From Paludibacteraceae bacterium (GTDB lineage Bacteria; Bacteroidota; Bacteroidia; Bacteroidales; Paludibacteraceae): 64,000 nt of DNA. This document shows, in pieces, positions 25,254 through 36,900 of the stretch; within the stretch, counting starts at the first letter, position 1; each line of letters begins with the position of its first letter. The stretch lies in the NCBI GenBank assembly GCA_024399965.1, contig JAKSNJ010000001.1, positions 1 to 64,000 of the forward strand. The letters are read 5' to 3'. A model generated the notes under the pieces. That model had not been told where the DNA came from. It ran no database searches and saw only the letters and a list, made by a program, of their open reading frames with translations. Made by a program: the position numbers and the translations under genes.

Positions 25254-25964
25254 TCACCAATCTTTTTCTACCCGCCGTTTCTGCCCTTGTACGCGTTGCA
25301 TCTTGTCTTGCGTATCTTGTTCGTCCTGTTCAAGGGCTTGCAGAATCTGCTCAGCCGTCTCCTTGTCCATTTGATTCTCGGGCTGCTGCTGTTGCTGCTG
25401 ATTCTGGTCTTGGTTATCCTGATTGTCTTGGTTTTGCTCCTGCTGTTGTTGCTGTTGCTGCTGTTGCTGATTTTGGTCTTGGTTCTGCTGATTCTGCTGC
25501 TGTTGCTGCATCATCTGCATGGCCTTAATCAGATTATAGCGCGTGTCATCGTCTTTGGGGTTGAGGCGCAAGGCGTTTTGGTAGGCCTTGACGGCTTCGC
25601 CGAACTGCTGCTGTCCGTAGAGCGCATTACCTAAGTTGTGGAAAGACTGACTGAGTCGCTCTCGGTCTGCCTTAGGCACGTCTTTTACGTGCTGTGCGCC
25701 TTTTTGCAACAACTCTGCCGCTTGGGCATACTCGGCTGCGGCTTCGGGGTACTTGGACTGACGGAATAGGGCGTTGCCAAGGTTGTAGTGTCCCTGAAAA
25801 CTCTTGTCGTTTACCTCTAAACCGCGTCGGTAATCTACCTCTGCTTCCGTGAAATTAGATGCGTTGTAGTCGCGGTTGCCGTGACGGATATGAGATGCCT
25901 CCTGCTGAGCATTGGCAGGCAACAGATAACAGATAACAGATAACAGATATAAGAGACGTTTCAT
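25254..25964 (-). CDS. batC: BatC: TPR protein with Gln-rich region
   Basis: A 236-residue periplasmic protein with a signal peptide (LLYLLSVICYLLPANAQ), three TPR motifs (QGHYNLGNALFRQSKYPEAA, then FHNLGNALYGQQQFGEAVKA) and a Gln/Asn/Asp-rich stretch (about 150-195). The low-complexity stretch comes from CAG/CAA-type codons. The hydrophobic core of the signal peptide is encoded by GATAACA heptamers. It lies between batD and batB in the usual gene order. Confidence 0.9.
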   Translation of the reverse strand: MKRLLYLLSVICYLLPANAQQEASHIRHGNRDYNASNFTEAEVDYRRGLEVNDKSFQGHYNLGNALFRQSKYPEAAAEYAQAAELLQKGAQHVKDVPKADRERLSQSFHNLGNALYGQQQFGEAVKAYQNALRLNPKDDDTRYNLIKAMQMMQQQQQNQQNQDQNQQQQQQQQQQEQNQDNQDNQDQNQQQQQQPENQMDKETAEQILQALEQDEQDTQDKMQRVQGQKRRVEKDW

Positions 25965-25965
25965 A

Positions 25966-26994
25966 TTATTTTTTCTCCTTAAAGATGTCTAATTTAGCCA
26001 ATACATGATTTTGCCGTGCAAAGATAAAGAACTCAATCACCAGCAGCAACAATGCCAGCAACGCAAAGGTTTGGTATTGTTCGTTGTAGTCGCTAAAGAC
26101 CTCGGTTTCGATGTTGCCGGTAGCCAGTTTGTTCATTTCTTTTTGCAGGGCGTGCATAGCGGTGTTGGTGTTGTCGCAATGTACGTACATGCCTTTGCCG
26201 GCTTGGGCAATGCTCTTACACATATCTTCGTTCAGGCGCGATACCACTACATTGCCGGCTCTGTCTTTGCGGTAGTCGGACGTGCCGGGCACGGGAATAG
26301 GGCTGCCCTCGGTCTTACCTATACCGATGACAAAGGTTTGTATGCCTGCCTCTAATGCCTGCTTGGCAGCGGATTCGGCATCGTCTTCGTGGTTCTCGCC
26401 GTCAGTGATGAGAATGATACAACGTCCCGACTCGTCGGGTTCACCAAAACCACGAATACAGGTTTGTATAGCCGAACCGATAGCCGTACCTTGGGTTTGT
26501 ATCAGTTCGGGTGTGATGCTGTTGAGAAACATCTTGGCGGACACGTAGTCACAGGTGATGGGCAGTTGCACATAACTCTCGCCGGCAAAGATAACGAGTC
26601 CCACCTTGTCATCTACCATATTGTCTATTAGTTTGGACAACATCTGTTTGGCACGGTCCAAACGGCAGGGAGCTACATCTTCGGCTAACATAGAGTTGGA
26701 TATGTCCAACGCAATCATCGCCTCAATGCCTTGCCGCTGTATCTTTTCGCTTTTCTGCCCGTATTGCGGACGTGCAGCAGCGATGATGAGCAGCGCGAGC
26801 GCCACCATCAACAGGGAGAACTTGATAACAGGCCGTTTACGCGAAGCGTCCGGCATCAGTTCATGAACGAGTGAGGGGTCACCGAAGTTGGCTATTTGGC
26901 GACGTTTATGACGTGTGTATAGAATAAACGCGATGACCAAAACAGGTATAATGGTCAGCAGCCACAAGATATTTATATTAGCAAAACGGAACAT
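25966..26994 (-). CDS. batB: BatB: von Willebrand factor A domain membrane protein
   Basis: A 342-residue protein with an N-terminal transmembrane helix (ILWLLTIIPVLVIAFILY), a second near 60 and a C-terminal one (FALLALLLLVIEFFIFA) bracketing a VWA domain. The metal-ion-dependent adhesion site is present (ALDISNSMLAEDV, with later IILITDGENHEDDA). It begins 1 nt after the batA stop, indicating tight coupling. Confidence 0.94.
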   Translation of the reverse strand: MFRFANINILWLLTIIPVLVIAFILYTRHKRRQIANFGDPSLVHELMPDASRKRPVIKFSLLMVALALLIIAAARPQYGQKSEKIQRQGIEAMIALDISNSMLAEDVAPCRLDRAKQMLSKLIDNMVDDKVGLVIFAGESYVQLPITCDYVSAKMFLNSITPELIQTQGTAIGSAIQTCIRGFGEPDESGRCIILITDGENHEDDAESAAKQALEAGIQTFVIGIGKTEGSPIPVPGTSDYRKDRAGNVVVSRLNEDMCKSIAQAGKGMYVHCDNTNTAMHALQKEMNKLATGNIETEVFSDYNEQYQTFALLALLLLVIEFFIFARQNHVLAKLDIFKEKK

Positions 26995-26995
26995 A

Positions 26996-27982
26996 TTAGT
27001 CAGCGATTGTACGGGTTACGAAATAACGGATTAGCACTTCCAGCAGCAGGCAAATGAGGGCTGCATAGAGGAACGGCGGAAAACTCTCGGTGCGCTTGGA
27101 GAACTCCTTCACGCGAATCTTGCTCTTTTCCAATTGGTCAATTTGCTCATAAATGGCTTTGAGCGACTTATTGTCGGTAGCGCGGAAATACTCTCCGCCT
27201 GTTTGTGCAGCGATTTGCTTGAGCGTAGATTCATCAAACTCGTTTTGAATGGTGGTGTACTGTTTGCCGTAGGGGGTGTCAATTTGTATTTTGGCTTCTC
27301 CGTACGAACCAACGCCAATGGCATATACACGAATACCGAAGGTCTGTGCTATCTGTGCAGCCGTGAGGGGGTCAATGTCGCCACGGTTGTTGCTACCGTC
27401 GGTAAGCAAGATGATGACTTTGGACTTGGTGGGACTGTCTTTCATTCGGTTGACGGCGTTGGCAAGACCAAGGCCGATGGCGGTACCGTCCTCTATCATA
27501 CCGAATTTGACGGAGCGGAAGAGGTTGACGAGTACGGCGTGGTCGGTAGTGAGAGGACATTGTGTGAAACTCTCTCCGGCAAAGACTACCAAACCGATTT
27601 GGTCGTCAGGGCGTGCTAACACAAACTCCTCAGCCACGGCTTTGGCAGCGTCTAATCGGGTAGGACGCAGGTCTTCGGCTTGCATGGTACCGGATATATC
27701 CAGTGCCATCATGATGTCTATACCTTCCGTAGATTGCGAGGACCAACGGTTACTGAGTTGTGGGCGTGCCAGTGCCAGCGAAAGCATCAGAATAGCCACC
27801 ACGCGCAAAGCAAAAGGTACGTGTACGAGGTAGGTACGCAGGGTGCGCTCGCTGCGTGCGAAAGCGCGAGTAGATGATAGTTGCACGGTCGGATTCCACT
27901 GCTTGAGTTGGTAAATATACCAACCAATGACAGGAATCAACAGCAGCAACAGAAATAAATATGCAGGACTATGAAAGGTCAT
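26996..27982 (-). CDS. batA: BatA: von Willebrand factor A domain membrane protein
   Basis: A 328-residue paralogue of BatB with the same topology: an N-terminal helix (AYLFLLLLLIPVIGWYIY), a VWA domain with the MIDAS motif ALDISGTMQAEDL and IILLTDGSNNRGDI, and a C-terminal helix (FLYAALICLLLEVLIRYF). VWA domains bind partner proteins through the metal site; partners here are presumably the other Bat proteins and MoxR. Confidence 0.94.
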   Translation of the reverse strand: MTFHSPAYLFLLLLLIPVIGWYIYQLKQWNPTVQLSSTRAFARSERTLRTYLVHVPFALRVVAILMLSLALARPQLSNRWSSQSTEGIDIMMALDISGTMQAEDLRPTRLDAAKAVAEEFVLARPDDQIGLVVFAGESFTQCPLTTDHAVLVNLFRSVKFGMIEDGTAIGLGLANAVNRMKDSPTKSKVIILLTDGSNNRGDIDPLTAAQIAQTFGIRVYAIGVGSYGEAKIQIDTPYGKQYTTIQNEFDESTLKQIAAQTGGEYFRATDNKSLKAIYEQIDQLEKSKIRVKEFSKRTESFPPFLYAALICLLLEVLIRYFVTRTIAD

Positions 27983-27988
27983 ATTAGT

Positions 27989-28894
27989 TTAGAGTTTAGA
28001 GTTTAGAGTTTCGGGTTCTTCTGTGGCGACAGGAGTGGTACTGTGAACAAAGTCATACGCGGTATGCAGCGCTTGCTCGTTCTCATCGGGTGTGGTTTGC
28101 CATTTGGCGAACTTAACCAAGTCTGCCAACGAGAGCATTTGACGTAGCCGTTTGTAGAGTTCGGGTTGGTCATTGAGCACAGGCCGTACCTCACGTAGCG
28201 TCTCGTCGGAGGTCTTTTCGGTGGAGTGAATATCAAACCGCGAACCGATGTATTCGCGCACGACGTCGGTCAGTTCGGTATGATACTCTTTGACTTTGCC
28301 GGCTTGCCAAATCTTCTCCTCTTTGATGCGGTCCAATTTCTCCAGTGCCACCTCTTCGGCAGGGCGTGCAGGTGCTTGGGGTTCAGCCGGCAAGATACCC
28401 TGACGGCGACGAATATAGCGTACCAAGTAGTAAATGCCTACGCCTATACCTGCTAACAGCAGTCCCAACAGTATCCACCGGATAATGCCCCACCACCAGA
28501 TAGGTGCATTTTGGATGGGCTTGATATCGGTGATGGCATCCGTAGTGTCCATCTCAAAGGGCTGAATGAAATTTAGGGTCAGGTCCTTGGAGAAGAATGT
28601 ATCGCCTCCGCTGACAAAGGGTAGGGCAGGAATGACATACAGCGAGTCGTGAAAACTGGTGAGGGTAAGGTATTGGTCGTATTGTACCCTGCCATCGGAC
28701 AAGGCGGTGGTGTCAATCAGGGTGCGGTCCACTATCTCAATCTCAGGAATCAGTGTCTCACCATAGACGGGGAAAGCCACCTTGCTCTCTGCCGGTGCGG
28801 TAACTTGCAGATGCAAGTCCGTTTGGTCACCTAAGAACAGCGTGGTGGAGTCCAACGAGCAAGCAACGATAATGGCAAATAGTATTTTCAACAT
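27989..28894 (-). CDS. Bat-operon membrane protein of unknown function
   Basis: A 301-residue protein in the place usually taken by an uncharacterised Bat-operon gene. It has a short signal sequence, an Ig-like extracytoplasmic part (about 20-130), one membrane helix (WWGIIRWILLGLLLAGIGVG) and a cytoplasmic helical tail resembling the end of BatD (VVREYIGSRFDIHSTEKTSD). The last residues (PETLNSKL) are encoded by AGTTTAG heptamers that extend into the spacer before batA. Confidence 0.8.
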   Translation of the reverse strand: MLKILFAIIVACSLDSTTLFLGDQTDLHLQVTAPAESKVAFPVYGETLIPEIEIVDRTLIDTTALSDGRVQYDQYLTLTSFHDSLYVIPALPFVSGGDTFFSKDLTLNFIQPFEMDTTDAITDIKPIQNAPIWWWGIIRWILLGLLLAGIGVGIYYLVRYIRRRQGILPAEPQAPARPAEEVALEKLDRIKEEKIWQAGKVKEYHTELTDVVREYIGSRFDIHSTEKTSDETLREVRPVLNDQPELYKRLRQMLSLADLVKFAKWQTTPDENEQALHTAYDFVHSTTPVATEEPETLNSKL

Positions 28895-28898
28895 GGTT

Positions 28899-29774
28899 TT
28901 ATTGCTTAAAGAGTTTCATCAGGGCTTTTACGTAATCCTCGTCGGTACGGAGGGAAACGCTGTTGGTACCTGTTTTGATAAATAGGTCAGATAGGGCATT
29001 TTGGCGTTCTCGCCATTCCTGTTCATAGGCGGAGCGCACGGCAGTGACGGAAGTGTCTATCCAAGTCGTTTGCCCCGTTTCGGCATCGCGGAACTGAACC
29101 AGTCCCAAGTCGGGCATATAGGCATCGCGTTGGTCGTATATCTGTATGACATGTACATCGTGCCGGTTGGCGGCAATCATTAGCGGTTTTTCCATGTTGC
29201 GCACCTGAGCCGGAGTGGTGATTAAGTCGCTGATAACGAAGCACGCACAGCGTCTTTTCTGTGCATTGGAGAAATACTCTAATGCCTGTGCCACATCGGT
29301 GCCGGTGGAGGTGGGCTCGAAACTGAGCAACTCGCGAATGATGTGCAGCACATGCCCTTTACCCTTCTTGGCAGGAATGAATTTCTCTATCTTGTCAGAG
29401 AAAAAGAGTACGCCCACCTTGTCGTTGTTCTGAATGGTAGAGAAAGCGAGCGTAGCTGCCACCTCCGCCATGGTGTCCCGTTTGAACTGTGACACCGTAC
29501 CGAAATGGCGTGAACCGCTGACATCGACCAGCAGCATGACGGTCAGTTCGCGTTCCTCCTCAAAGACCTTAATGTAGGGTTTGTTGAGCCGGGCGGTCAC
29601 GTTCCAGTCAATCGAGCGCACATCGTCTCCGGGCTGGTACTCGCGCACCTCGCTAAATGCCATACCGCGCCCTTTGAACTGGCTGTGGTATTCGCCGGCG
29701 AAGATATTACGCGACAATCCGCGCGTCTTTATCTCTATTTTTCTAACTTTTTGTAGTAGTTCCTCAGAAGTCAT
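28899..29774 (-). CDS. DUF58 domain protein of the Bat operon
   Basis: A 291-residue cytosolic protein with the DUF58 signature RSIDWNVTARLNKPYIKVFE and a VWA-like segment MLLVDVSGSRHFGT. DUF58 proteins nearly always follow MoxR ATPases and are thought to be their substrates or adaptors. It begins 3 nt after the moxR stop. Confidence 0.92.
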   Translation of the reverse strand: MTSEELLQKVRKIEIKTRGLSRNIFAGEYHSQFKGRGMAFSEVREYQPGDDVRSIDWNVTARLNKPYIKVFEEERELTVMLLVDVSGSRHFGTVSQFKRDTMAEVAATLAFSTIQNNDKVGVLFFSDKIEKFIPAKKGKGHVLHIIRELLSFEPTSTGTDVAQALEYFSNAQKRRCACFVISDLITTPAQVRNMEKPLMIAANRHDVHVIQIYDQRDAYMPDLGLVQFRDAETGQTTWIDTSVTAVRSAYEQEWRERQNALSDLFIKTGTNSVSLRTDEDYVKALMKLFKQ

Positions 29775-29777
29775 ATA

Positions 29778-30773
29778 TTAGGGCACTTGTACGGCGTTGA
29801 GCACTTCGGTGATAATGTCTTCGGTGGAGATGTTGTTGGCTTCTGCCTCGTAAGTGAGTCCGATACGGTGACGGAGTACGTCGTAGCATACGGCGCGCAC
29901 GTCCTCAGGCACTACGTAACCGCGACGATGAATAAAGGCATACGCACGGGCAGCGAGGGCGAGGTTGATAGAGGCACGCGGGCTACCGCCAAAGGCAATC
30001 ATGGGTTGGAGTTTGTCCAAACCGTAGTTTTTGGGTTCACGTGTGGCAAAGACGATGTCCACGATGTATTTTTCTATCTTTTCGTCAATATACACTTGGC
30101 GCACGATGTCGCGGGCACGCTTGATGTCGTCGGTCGAGAGGATAGGCAGCACTTGCTTTTTCTCGCCGCAAATGTTCTGGCGGATAATCTGTTGCTCCTC
30201 CTCTTTCTTGGGATAACCGATGACGACCTTGAGCATAAAACGGTCGGTCTGTGCTTCGGGCAATGGATAGGTACCTTCCTGCTCGATGGGGTTCTGCGTA
30301 GCGAGTACGAGGAAGGGGTCGTCCAAGGTAAGCGTGTCCTCACCGATGGTGACTAAGCGCTCCTGCATCGCCTCCAACAGGGCAGACTGCACTTTGGCAG
30401 GGGCACGGTTAATCTCATCTGCTAATACGAAGTTGGCGAAGATAGGACCGCGTTTGATGGTAAACTCTTCCTTCTTTTGGCTGTAAATCTGTGTACCGAT
30501 TACGTCGGCCGGCAATAGGTCCGGCGTGAACTGAATACGGCTGAATTTGGCTTTGATTAAGTCGGATAAGGTCTTGATGGCCAATGTTTTTGCCAAACCG
30601 GGCACACCTTCAAGCAGGATATGTCCGTCGGACAATAGACCGATTAACAGGGACTCAACGAGGTGTTTCTGCCCTACAATAACTTGATTCATGCCCAGCG
30701 TGAGGGCATCAACAAATGAACTCTCTCGCTCGATACGCTCTTGGAGTTCGCGAATGTCAACAGTAGTTGTCAT
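29778..30773 (-). CDS. moxR: MoxR-family AAA+ ATPase
   Basis: A 331-residue ATPase with Walker A LEGVPGLAKTLAIKTL, Walker B NFVLADEINRAPAK, sensor 1 LATQNPIEQEGTYP and the C-terminal helical lid (FGGSPRASINLALAARAYAF). MoxR proteins act as chaperone-like activators of VWA proteins. It is the first gene of the Bat operon. Confidence 0.95.
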   Translation of the reverse strand: MTTTVDIRELQERIERESSFVDALTLGMNQVIVGQKHLVESLLIGLLSDGHILLEGVPGLAKTLAIKTLSDLIKAKFSRIQFTPDLLPADVIGTQIYSQKKEEFTIKRGPIFANFVLADEINRAPAKVQSALLEAMQERLVTIGEDTLTLDDPFLVLATQNPIEQEGTYPLPEAQTDRFMLKVVIGYPKKEEEQQIIRQNICGEKKQVLPILSTDDIKRARDIVRQVYIDEKIEKYIVDIVFATREPKNYGLDKLQPMIAFGGSPRASINLALAARAYAFIHRRGYVVPEDVRAVCYDVLRHRIGLTYEAEANNISTEDIITEVLNAVQVP

Positions 30774-30825
30774 AATAAATATGTTTTAGTACGAATTTTT
30801 GGCGCACATAATTAGTCATAAATTA

Positions 30826-30845
30826 TGCAACAATTTTCGTGCCAA
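30826..30845 (-). promoter_or_regulatory. Sigma-54-like sequence upstream of the Bat operon
   Basis: On the minus strand TTGGCACG (30838-30845) matches the -24 element. It is followed at the right spacing by TTGTT, an imperfect -12 element. It lies 53 nt before the moxR ATG. No TAnnTTTG promoter is evident in this spacer on the minus strand. A palindrome CATAAATTATG lies just downstream. Confidence 0.35.
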
Positions 30846-30923
30846 ACCGTAAAAAACCATAAAAGATTAAGAATAGTGTATATAATCGTAAGATTAGATA
30901 TTTTAAGATTATTAAAAAAAGAG

Positions 30924-30931
30924 TAATTTTG
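30924..30931 (+). promoter_or_regulatory. -7 box of the giant secreted protein gene
   Basis: TAATTTTG matches TAnnTTTG and lies 33 nt before the first ATG. The expected -33 position holds no TTTG, so the promoter may need an activator. Confidence 0.5.
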
Positions 30932-30963
30932 CAGCGTAAAATAAATGCACTATTTGTAAGATT

Positions 30964-33900
30964 ATGCGAAATATGAAAAAATTTTTAGTTGGATTGTACT
31001 TGGCTGCTTGCGGGGCGTGTATATCGGTGTCGGCACAGCAAGTGAGTAATTCCAATTTTGAAGATTGGGGAGGTGAGGCGTTTGACGGTAAGGAGCAGCC
31101 CAAGGGGTGGCATGCCAGTAATGTAACACAATTTGGTTTTAAGTTTAATTTTGGGCACAAAGAAAGCGGTCACAACGGTGGATCGTGTGTGATGGTTCAG
31201 GACCAAGAGGTTGGTGCTGCCGGCATCACGGAGACCAGTCCGGGTTATGTGTCCCTTGGTCAGCCGTGGGTATATGTAGAGGGTTTGACCAAGGTGGGCG
31301 GAGCCACAGCAGGCACCCATGGCGGTGTGTCTTGGAAGTGGCGTCCCGATACAATGGCGGTTTGGATTAAGCGCACCGGCAGTCACGCGACGCAGGAGGA
31401 CTATCATTTGCTGTATTACTCGTGGACAGGCACTGCCAAAGGCGATAAATATAGAGGCAAGGACGGCAGTTGTACGGAGGTGTCGTGGACGAATGAGGAG
31501 AGCGATATTCGTCAGGACGCCAATGGCAACGAATGTGGTACTATCCAAGCAGCCAAGCAGGTTTCGGAGGGTTGGATACATGAGCGTGCCAGTTATGGTT
31601 CGTGGACACAGATGAAGGTGCCTATTTATTATGTAGATAACACGGTGCCGGAAATGATGAACATCATCTTCTCTGCCAGTAACTATCCCAATTTCCGTTC
31701 CAATTCGGGTCTGTATGCCGGCAATTCGTTGTATATCGATGATGTGCAGTTGATTTATTCGAGCAAGATACAGCAGTTGTTTATCAACGGTGTCGAGTGG
31801 CGTGCGTTTGACCCCAATTCGACGGAGGAACAGGTATATGTGTTGGGCGAAAAAATTCACACCATACCGGCTATTAAGGCCTATCGCGGAGCAGGTGAAC
31901 TGACCAACACGAGAAACAAAACTACGACCTATCTCGGTAGGCAGTTGTCGGGCGATGAGATAACCATCGTGCCCGGTGTGATTGACGAAACGCCGACCAC
32001 GATTACCGTCAGAGCCGAAGATGGCAGTTCGGAGACCACCTACCGTATTCTGTTTATGCACGAAGCATCTTCAAATGCCTATCTTAACGGTATTCAGGTG
32101 AATGGCAAGGAGGTCGATAACTTCAATCCCTTCATTACGTCCTACACGGCATTGGTTGATTACGGTTTTGCCGGTGCTCCGCAGATTACGGTGAGCAAGC
32201 AGGAAGATAAACAGACGGTTTCGTTCACGCCTCCTACCGGCATAAACGATGTGACGGTGATTACGGTGACGGCCGCCGACCGTACGACCAAACAGACCTA
32301 TACGCTGCAGTACAAAGAAGCCCCGTTGGCGGACAATACATTGGCCAATATCCTTATTAACGGCACTCCTCTTCCGGGCTTCAACCCCACACAAGCTACC
32401 TACAAAGATGTCAAACTGCCCTTGGGTACTACGCAGATGCCGGAGATCGTGCCGGTGCCCAAGTATGACGGGCAGACGATAGTCACTACTGCCCCCGAAC
32501 AGATTGACGGTGGCACCTATCTGATAGCAGTCTCCACCCCCGGCAATCCTACGCCGAAGGTGTATAAACTGACCTTCAAGTTGGCGCCGTCCGATAATTG
32601 CTATCTGCAGGGCTTGCGCGTAGGCGGCGAGTCGGTTGACAACTTTGCTCCCACCACGTACACCTACTACAAGGTGTTGCCTTTGGGTACCACCGAACTG
32701 CCCGAAATCACCTACGACCAAGGCGATGCGTATCAGACGGTAGATGTTGTTCCTGCCGGCTTGGACGGTACGACGCGTATCACGGTGACGGCAGGTGACG
32801 GCGTGACAAAGATGGTGTATAAGATCGTGTTCTCTACCCTCAAATCCGATGTCAGCACGCTGAACGGTATCTTGCTGAACGGTCAGCCCTTGGAGGTTTT
32901 TGACCCGGCTACCACGTCCTACACCATCCGTTTGACCGAAGCCGAATTGCCTACCATTGAGGCCATTCCGGGCGACGAATACGAGAAGATTAGTATTATC
33001 AAGGGAGGACTGAATGCCGTAACGCGCATCACCGTCAGTGCCGGCAACGGTGCCGTGACGGTATATCAACTCACGTTCCGTGTAGAGCAGTCCACCAACT
33101 CAACACTGCAAATGATTCGCGTAGGCAGTACCGACCTGCCCGGCTTTGACTCGGAGGTGTTGGAATATACCTGTGAATTGCCGGTCGGGACTACCGAATT
33201 GCCCTTGATAGAGGCCGTTCCGAACGATGAACATCAGACGATTATCACTCGCTCGGGTGGGGTGAACGGCGATTACAAGATTATCGTTCGTCCGCAAAGC
33301 GGTGCCAGTCGCACGTACACCATTCACTTTGTCGTGCCTCAGTCGTCCAATACGGCCCTGAAGATGATTTATTTGGACGGTGTGCCCTTGGCTAACTTTG
33401 ACGCCGACACATTGGCATATATAGACACGTTGGAGGTCAGCACTTTGCCTACGGTTACGTGGGAGGCGGAGAGCGACCAAGTCGTTACTGCCCGTTTGGA
33501 CGGACAGGTGCAGACGCTGCGTGTCAAGGCCCCCAGTGGCGCTATTCGCACTTATACTATCACCTTCGTGGTGCGCAAGTCCGAGAATGCTTTTCTGAAG
33601 ATGATTTACTTAGGTGGCGATTCGTTGCCGGACTTTGAGCCCACGCGCTTGAACTATGAACATATAGTTATCAGTGGTACGGTTTGTCCTCCTATCACGG
33701 TGGACAAGGGCGAAGGGCAGCAGGTAACGATTATGGCGCCTTACGCCGCAGGTACGGCTTATATAGTGGTGCGTGTCGGTGAGAATGACCACAACACCTA
33801 TGTCTTGGAATTGGTGGACACCACGACCACACCGCTGCAGCCCGTTGAACCCGAACCGGAGTATATCAAGTCCGCAGACGCTACACTGCAAGCCGTTTTG

Positions 33901-36900
33901 GTGAACGGTACTCCGTTGGCGGAGTTCACTCCCTCGCAGCACGACTATACGCTGTCGTTGCCGGCAGGTAGTGCAATGCCGGAAGTGCGTTTTGTCCAAC
34001 ATATCGACAAGCAGACCCTGATAGCAGGACCGGGCGAGTACGGTTTGTTTACTTGCATCGTACTGGCTGAGGACGGTACGACGGCTACCTACCAACTGCG
34101 TGTGACGGTGGAGCTGTCCGATGATGCTTATCTGAAAAACTTGTCCTTGGAAGGCATCGAACTGGCTTTTGTGCCGGAGACGATGTGCTATCAGGCCACT
34201 ATCGACAAGGGGCAGACCCTGCCGGAAGTGCATTACGAAGCCAAATGGGGACAAACCGTTTTGGTTTATGCCGTCAATGATAGCACCCAGCACGTGATGG
34301 TAACGGCGCAAAGCGGTAAGACCAACACCTATATCATCACGTACACGCGCACTATGTCGTCCAATGCCCTGCTGAAAGATATTTGGGTCGATGGTGCCGG
34401 TTTGCCGGACTTTGACCCTCATCAGTTTGCTTACACCTACACTTTGCCGTGGCGCACGCCGGTCGTGCCTAATGTGAATGCGTGGGGACAGGTCTCGGGT
34501 CAAACCATCACGACCTGTTTCAGCCGTCCCAACGGTGTTACGACGATTCACGTGCTTGCGGAAGATGGTGTCACCACAGCCGACTATACGATTGCTTTCT
34601 CCACCAAACAATCGGACAACACAGCCCTTTTGGACTTGTATTTGGAGTCGGATTACGGGGTAGAACTGAATTTTGACGCGGACCAAACTTCCTATGTGGT
34701 CGAACTGCCTTACGAGGCGGTGATGTCGCCTACTATTCTCTTTGAAAAAGCCGAACCCGAGCAGGAAGTCAAGCAGGTCTTGCGCCCGATGGAGCAAGTC
34801 AACGAAATAACGGTCAAGGCCGAGAATGGCGATACGCGCACGTACCGTATCACCTTCCACCGGGTCGCTTTGCCGGAGCAGGCCAATATACTGCGCTCTA
34901 TCTTTGTGGCGGAGACGGGGCAAGCGATTCCGATGCAGGACACGCTGCAGCGCACCTTTGATGTGCAGCTCCCCTATGACGCCTCTTCGATGACGCTGTC
35001 TTATATCAAGAACTTCAGCGGTCAGACGGTCTTTGTGCAGCCCGGCGGTATATACGCGCCTACGGTACTGACTGTTCATTCGCCCTTGGTCGGTGTGCCG
35101 GACGAGGTCTATACCGTTCGCCCTGTGCGCACGTTATTGAACCCTGCTTCCCTCACGGGACTGACGGTAGACGGTGTTTCCGTGCCGAACTTTGACCCGG
35201 ACCAGCTGACATATATCGTAAACCGCACCAATGTGAGTGCTTTCCCGCAAATCATTCCGCGGTACGATGCTGCCACTTGCCGTTGCGTCACCCGTTTGAG
35301 CGCACGCCAGTGGAGTGCCGACATCACGGCCGGCGAATATAAGCGTACATATACCATCTATTGGCACTATGCCAACGACACTATTCCCAACGGTGAGTTT
35401 ACGGCTTGGACGCAAACGGCCAAGACCTCCTCGCTCAAGCCAATGGGGTGGAATGCCACCAACGACTATGTGGGGGATTACAATGCCGACCAATACATCA
35501 AGCAGTACAACAACTCCGTTGTCGAACTTACCAACAAGGCGCACTCTTCTTTGGACTGGTTGTGGAATAGTTACAAGTGCGCTCCCGCTATGCTGAATTT
35601 GGCCTCTATGTCCGCTTCGCATGCTGTCTGGGGTGGCTCAAGGGGTACCGTTTCGGGCACTATTCCGTTCCGCAACACGCCGGACGGAGCCACAATCAGT
35701 TATCAACTCGAGACCCTTGATGAAAAGAAAGCAGGTGCTTTGTTCCGCTTCCTCTTTCAGGACGAGAACAGCCAAACACTCACCTTTGACCACATCCAAC
35801 CTGCGGAGCAAAGTGGCTTTGAAACGAAGACCGTTGCGTTCAATTTGGACGGCAAGGGCATTCAGGGTTACGATATTGTCATCGACGCTGCTTCGGCGGC
35901 ACTTAACGAGGGCAAGGGGGCACAGGACGCACACCTCTTGGTGGACTACGTGCGCTTTGTCTATAACAACCGTTTGCATTCCGTCTTCGTCAATGGTCAG
36001 GAGGCCACTATCTCCGGCAACGATATCACCGTTACCTTGGAGCAGAGCGAAGACGCAGATATACCTGTTTGCACCTTTGTGGGTCAAGTGTCTGACCAAG
36101 CCCAACGGGTGGTTTGGCAAGCGCCGGTAGTAGAGGGCGACTATAGCGTACGCAAAGGTACGGTCACCAACTACGGCGAAGATGGCAACGCGTCCGTCTA
36201 TACGCTGACTGTCCGTCGTCTGTTGGATACCAATGCTGCCCTGCGGGGTATGCGGGTCGGCTCGGCTAACTTGCCCGGCTTCAGTGCCGCCAAGACCGAC
36301 TATACCTATCTCTTGGCTAAGGGTACACGCGTACTGCCCGACGTAACTCCGTTGGCAGGCAATTTGCTCCAACGCATCAATGTGTCGTATGCCGATTCGG
36401 TGCTGACCATCGTGGTAACGGCCGAGAACGGTACGGCTCAAACCTACACCCTGCGCTTCGTGCCGGAGCCCGTCAGCGATGCCTATTTGGCTAACCTGCG
36501 TGCCGAGCAGTTCAGTTTCCACCCCGAGCAGACCGAATATACCGTCGTGGCGGACCGTATGCCCGACTTCATTCCTGTGCGCAAATCCGACGGCCAGCAG
36601 GTCACGGCGGAGCAGGGTAGGATAGTCGTTACGGCTGAGGACGGGTCCAAACGGCAATATATCGTCTCGCTCCAAACGCCGCCTTCGGCCACCACCGGCC
36701 AACTGACCGAACTGGAGTTGGACGGCAATATACTCACGGACTTCCTTCCCACCACCTACCGCTACGAGAAAACACGCCCCTCGTGGATGTCCTTCGTGCG
36801 CAAGGACGATGCGGACTCGGTCGTTTATACCCAGTATCCGGACAGCTTGACATGGCAGGTCATTGGTGGCGCTGCCGAACACACCTATGTGTTGACTTCC

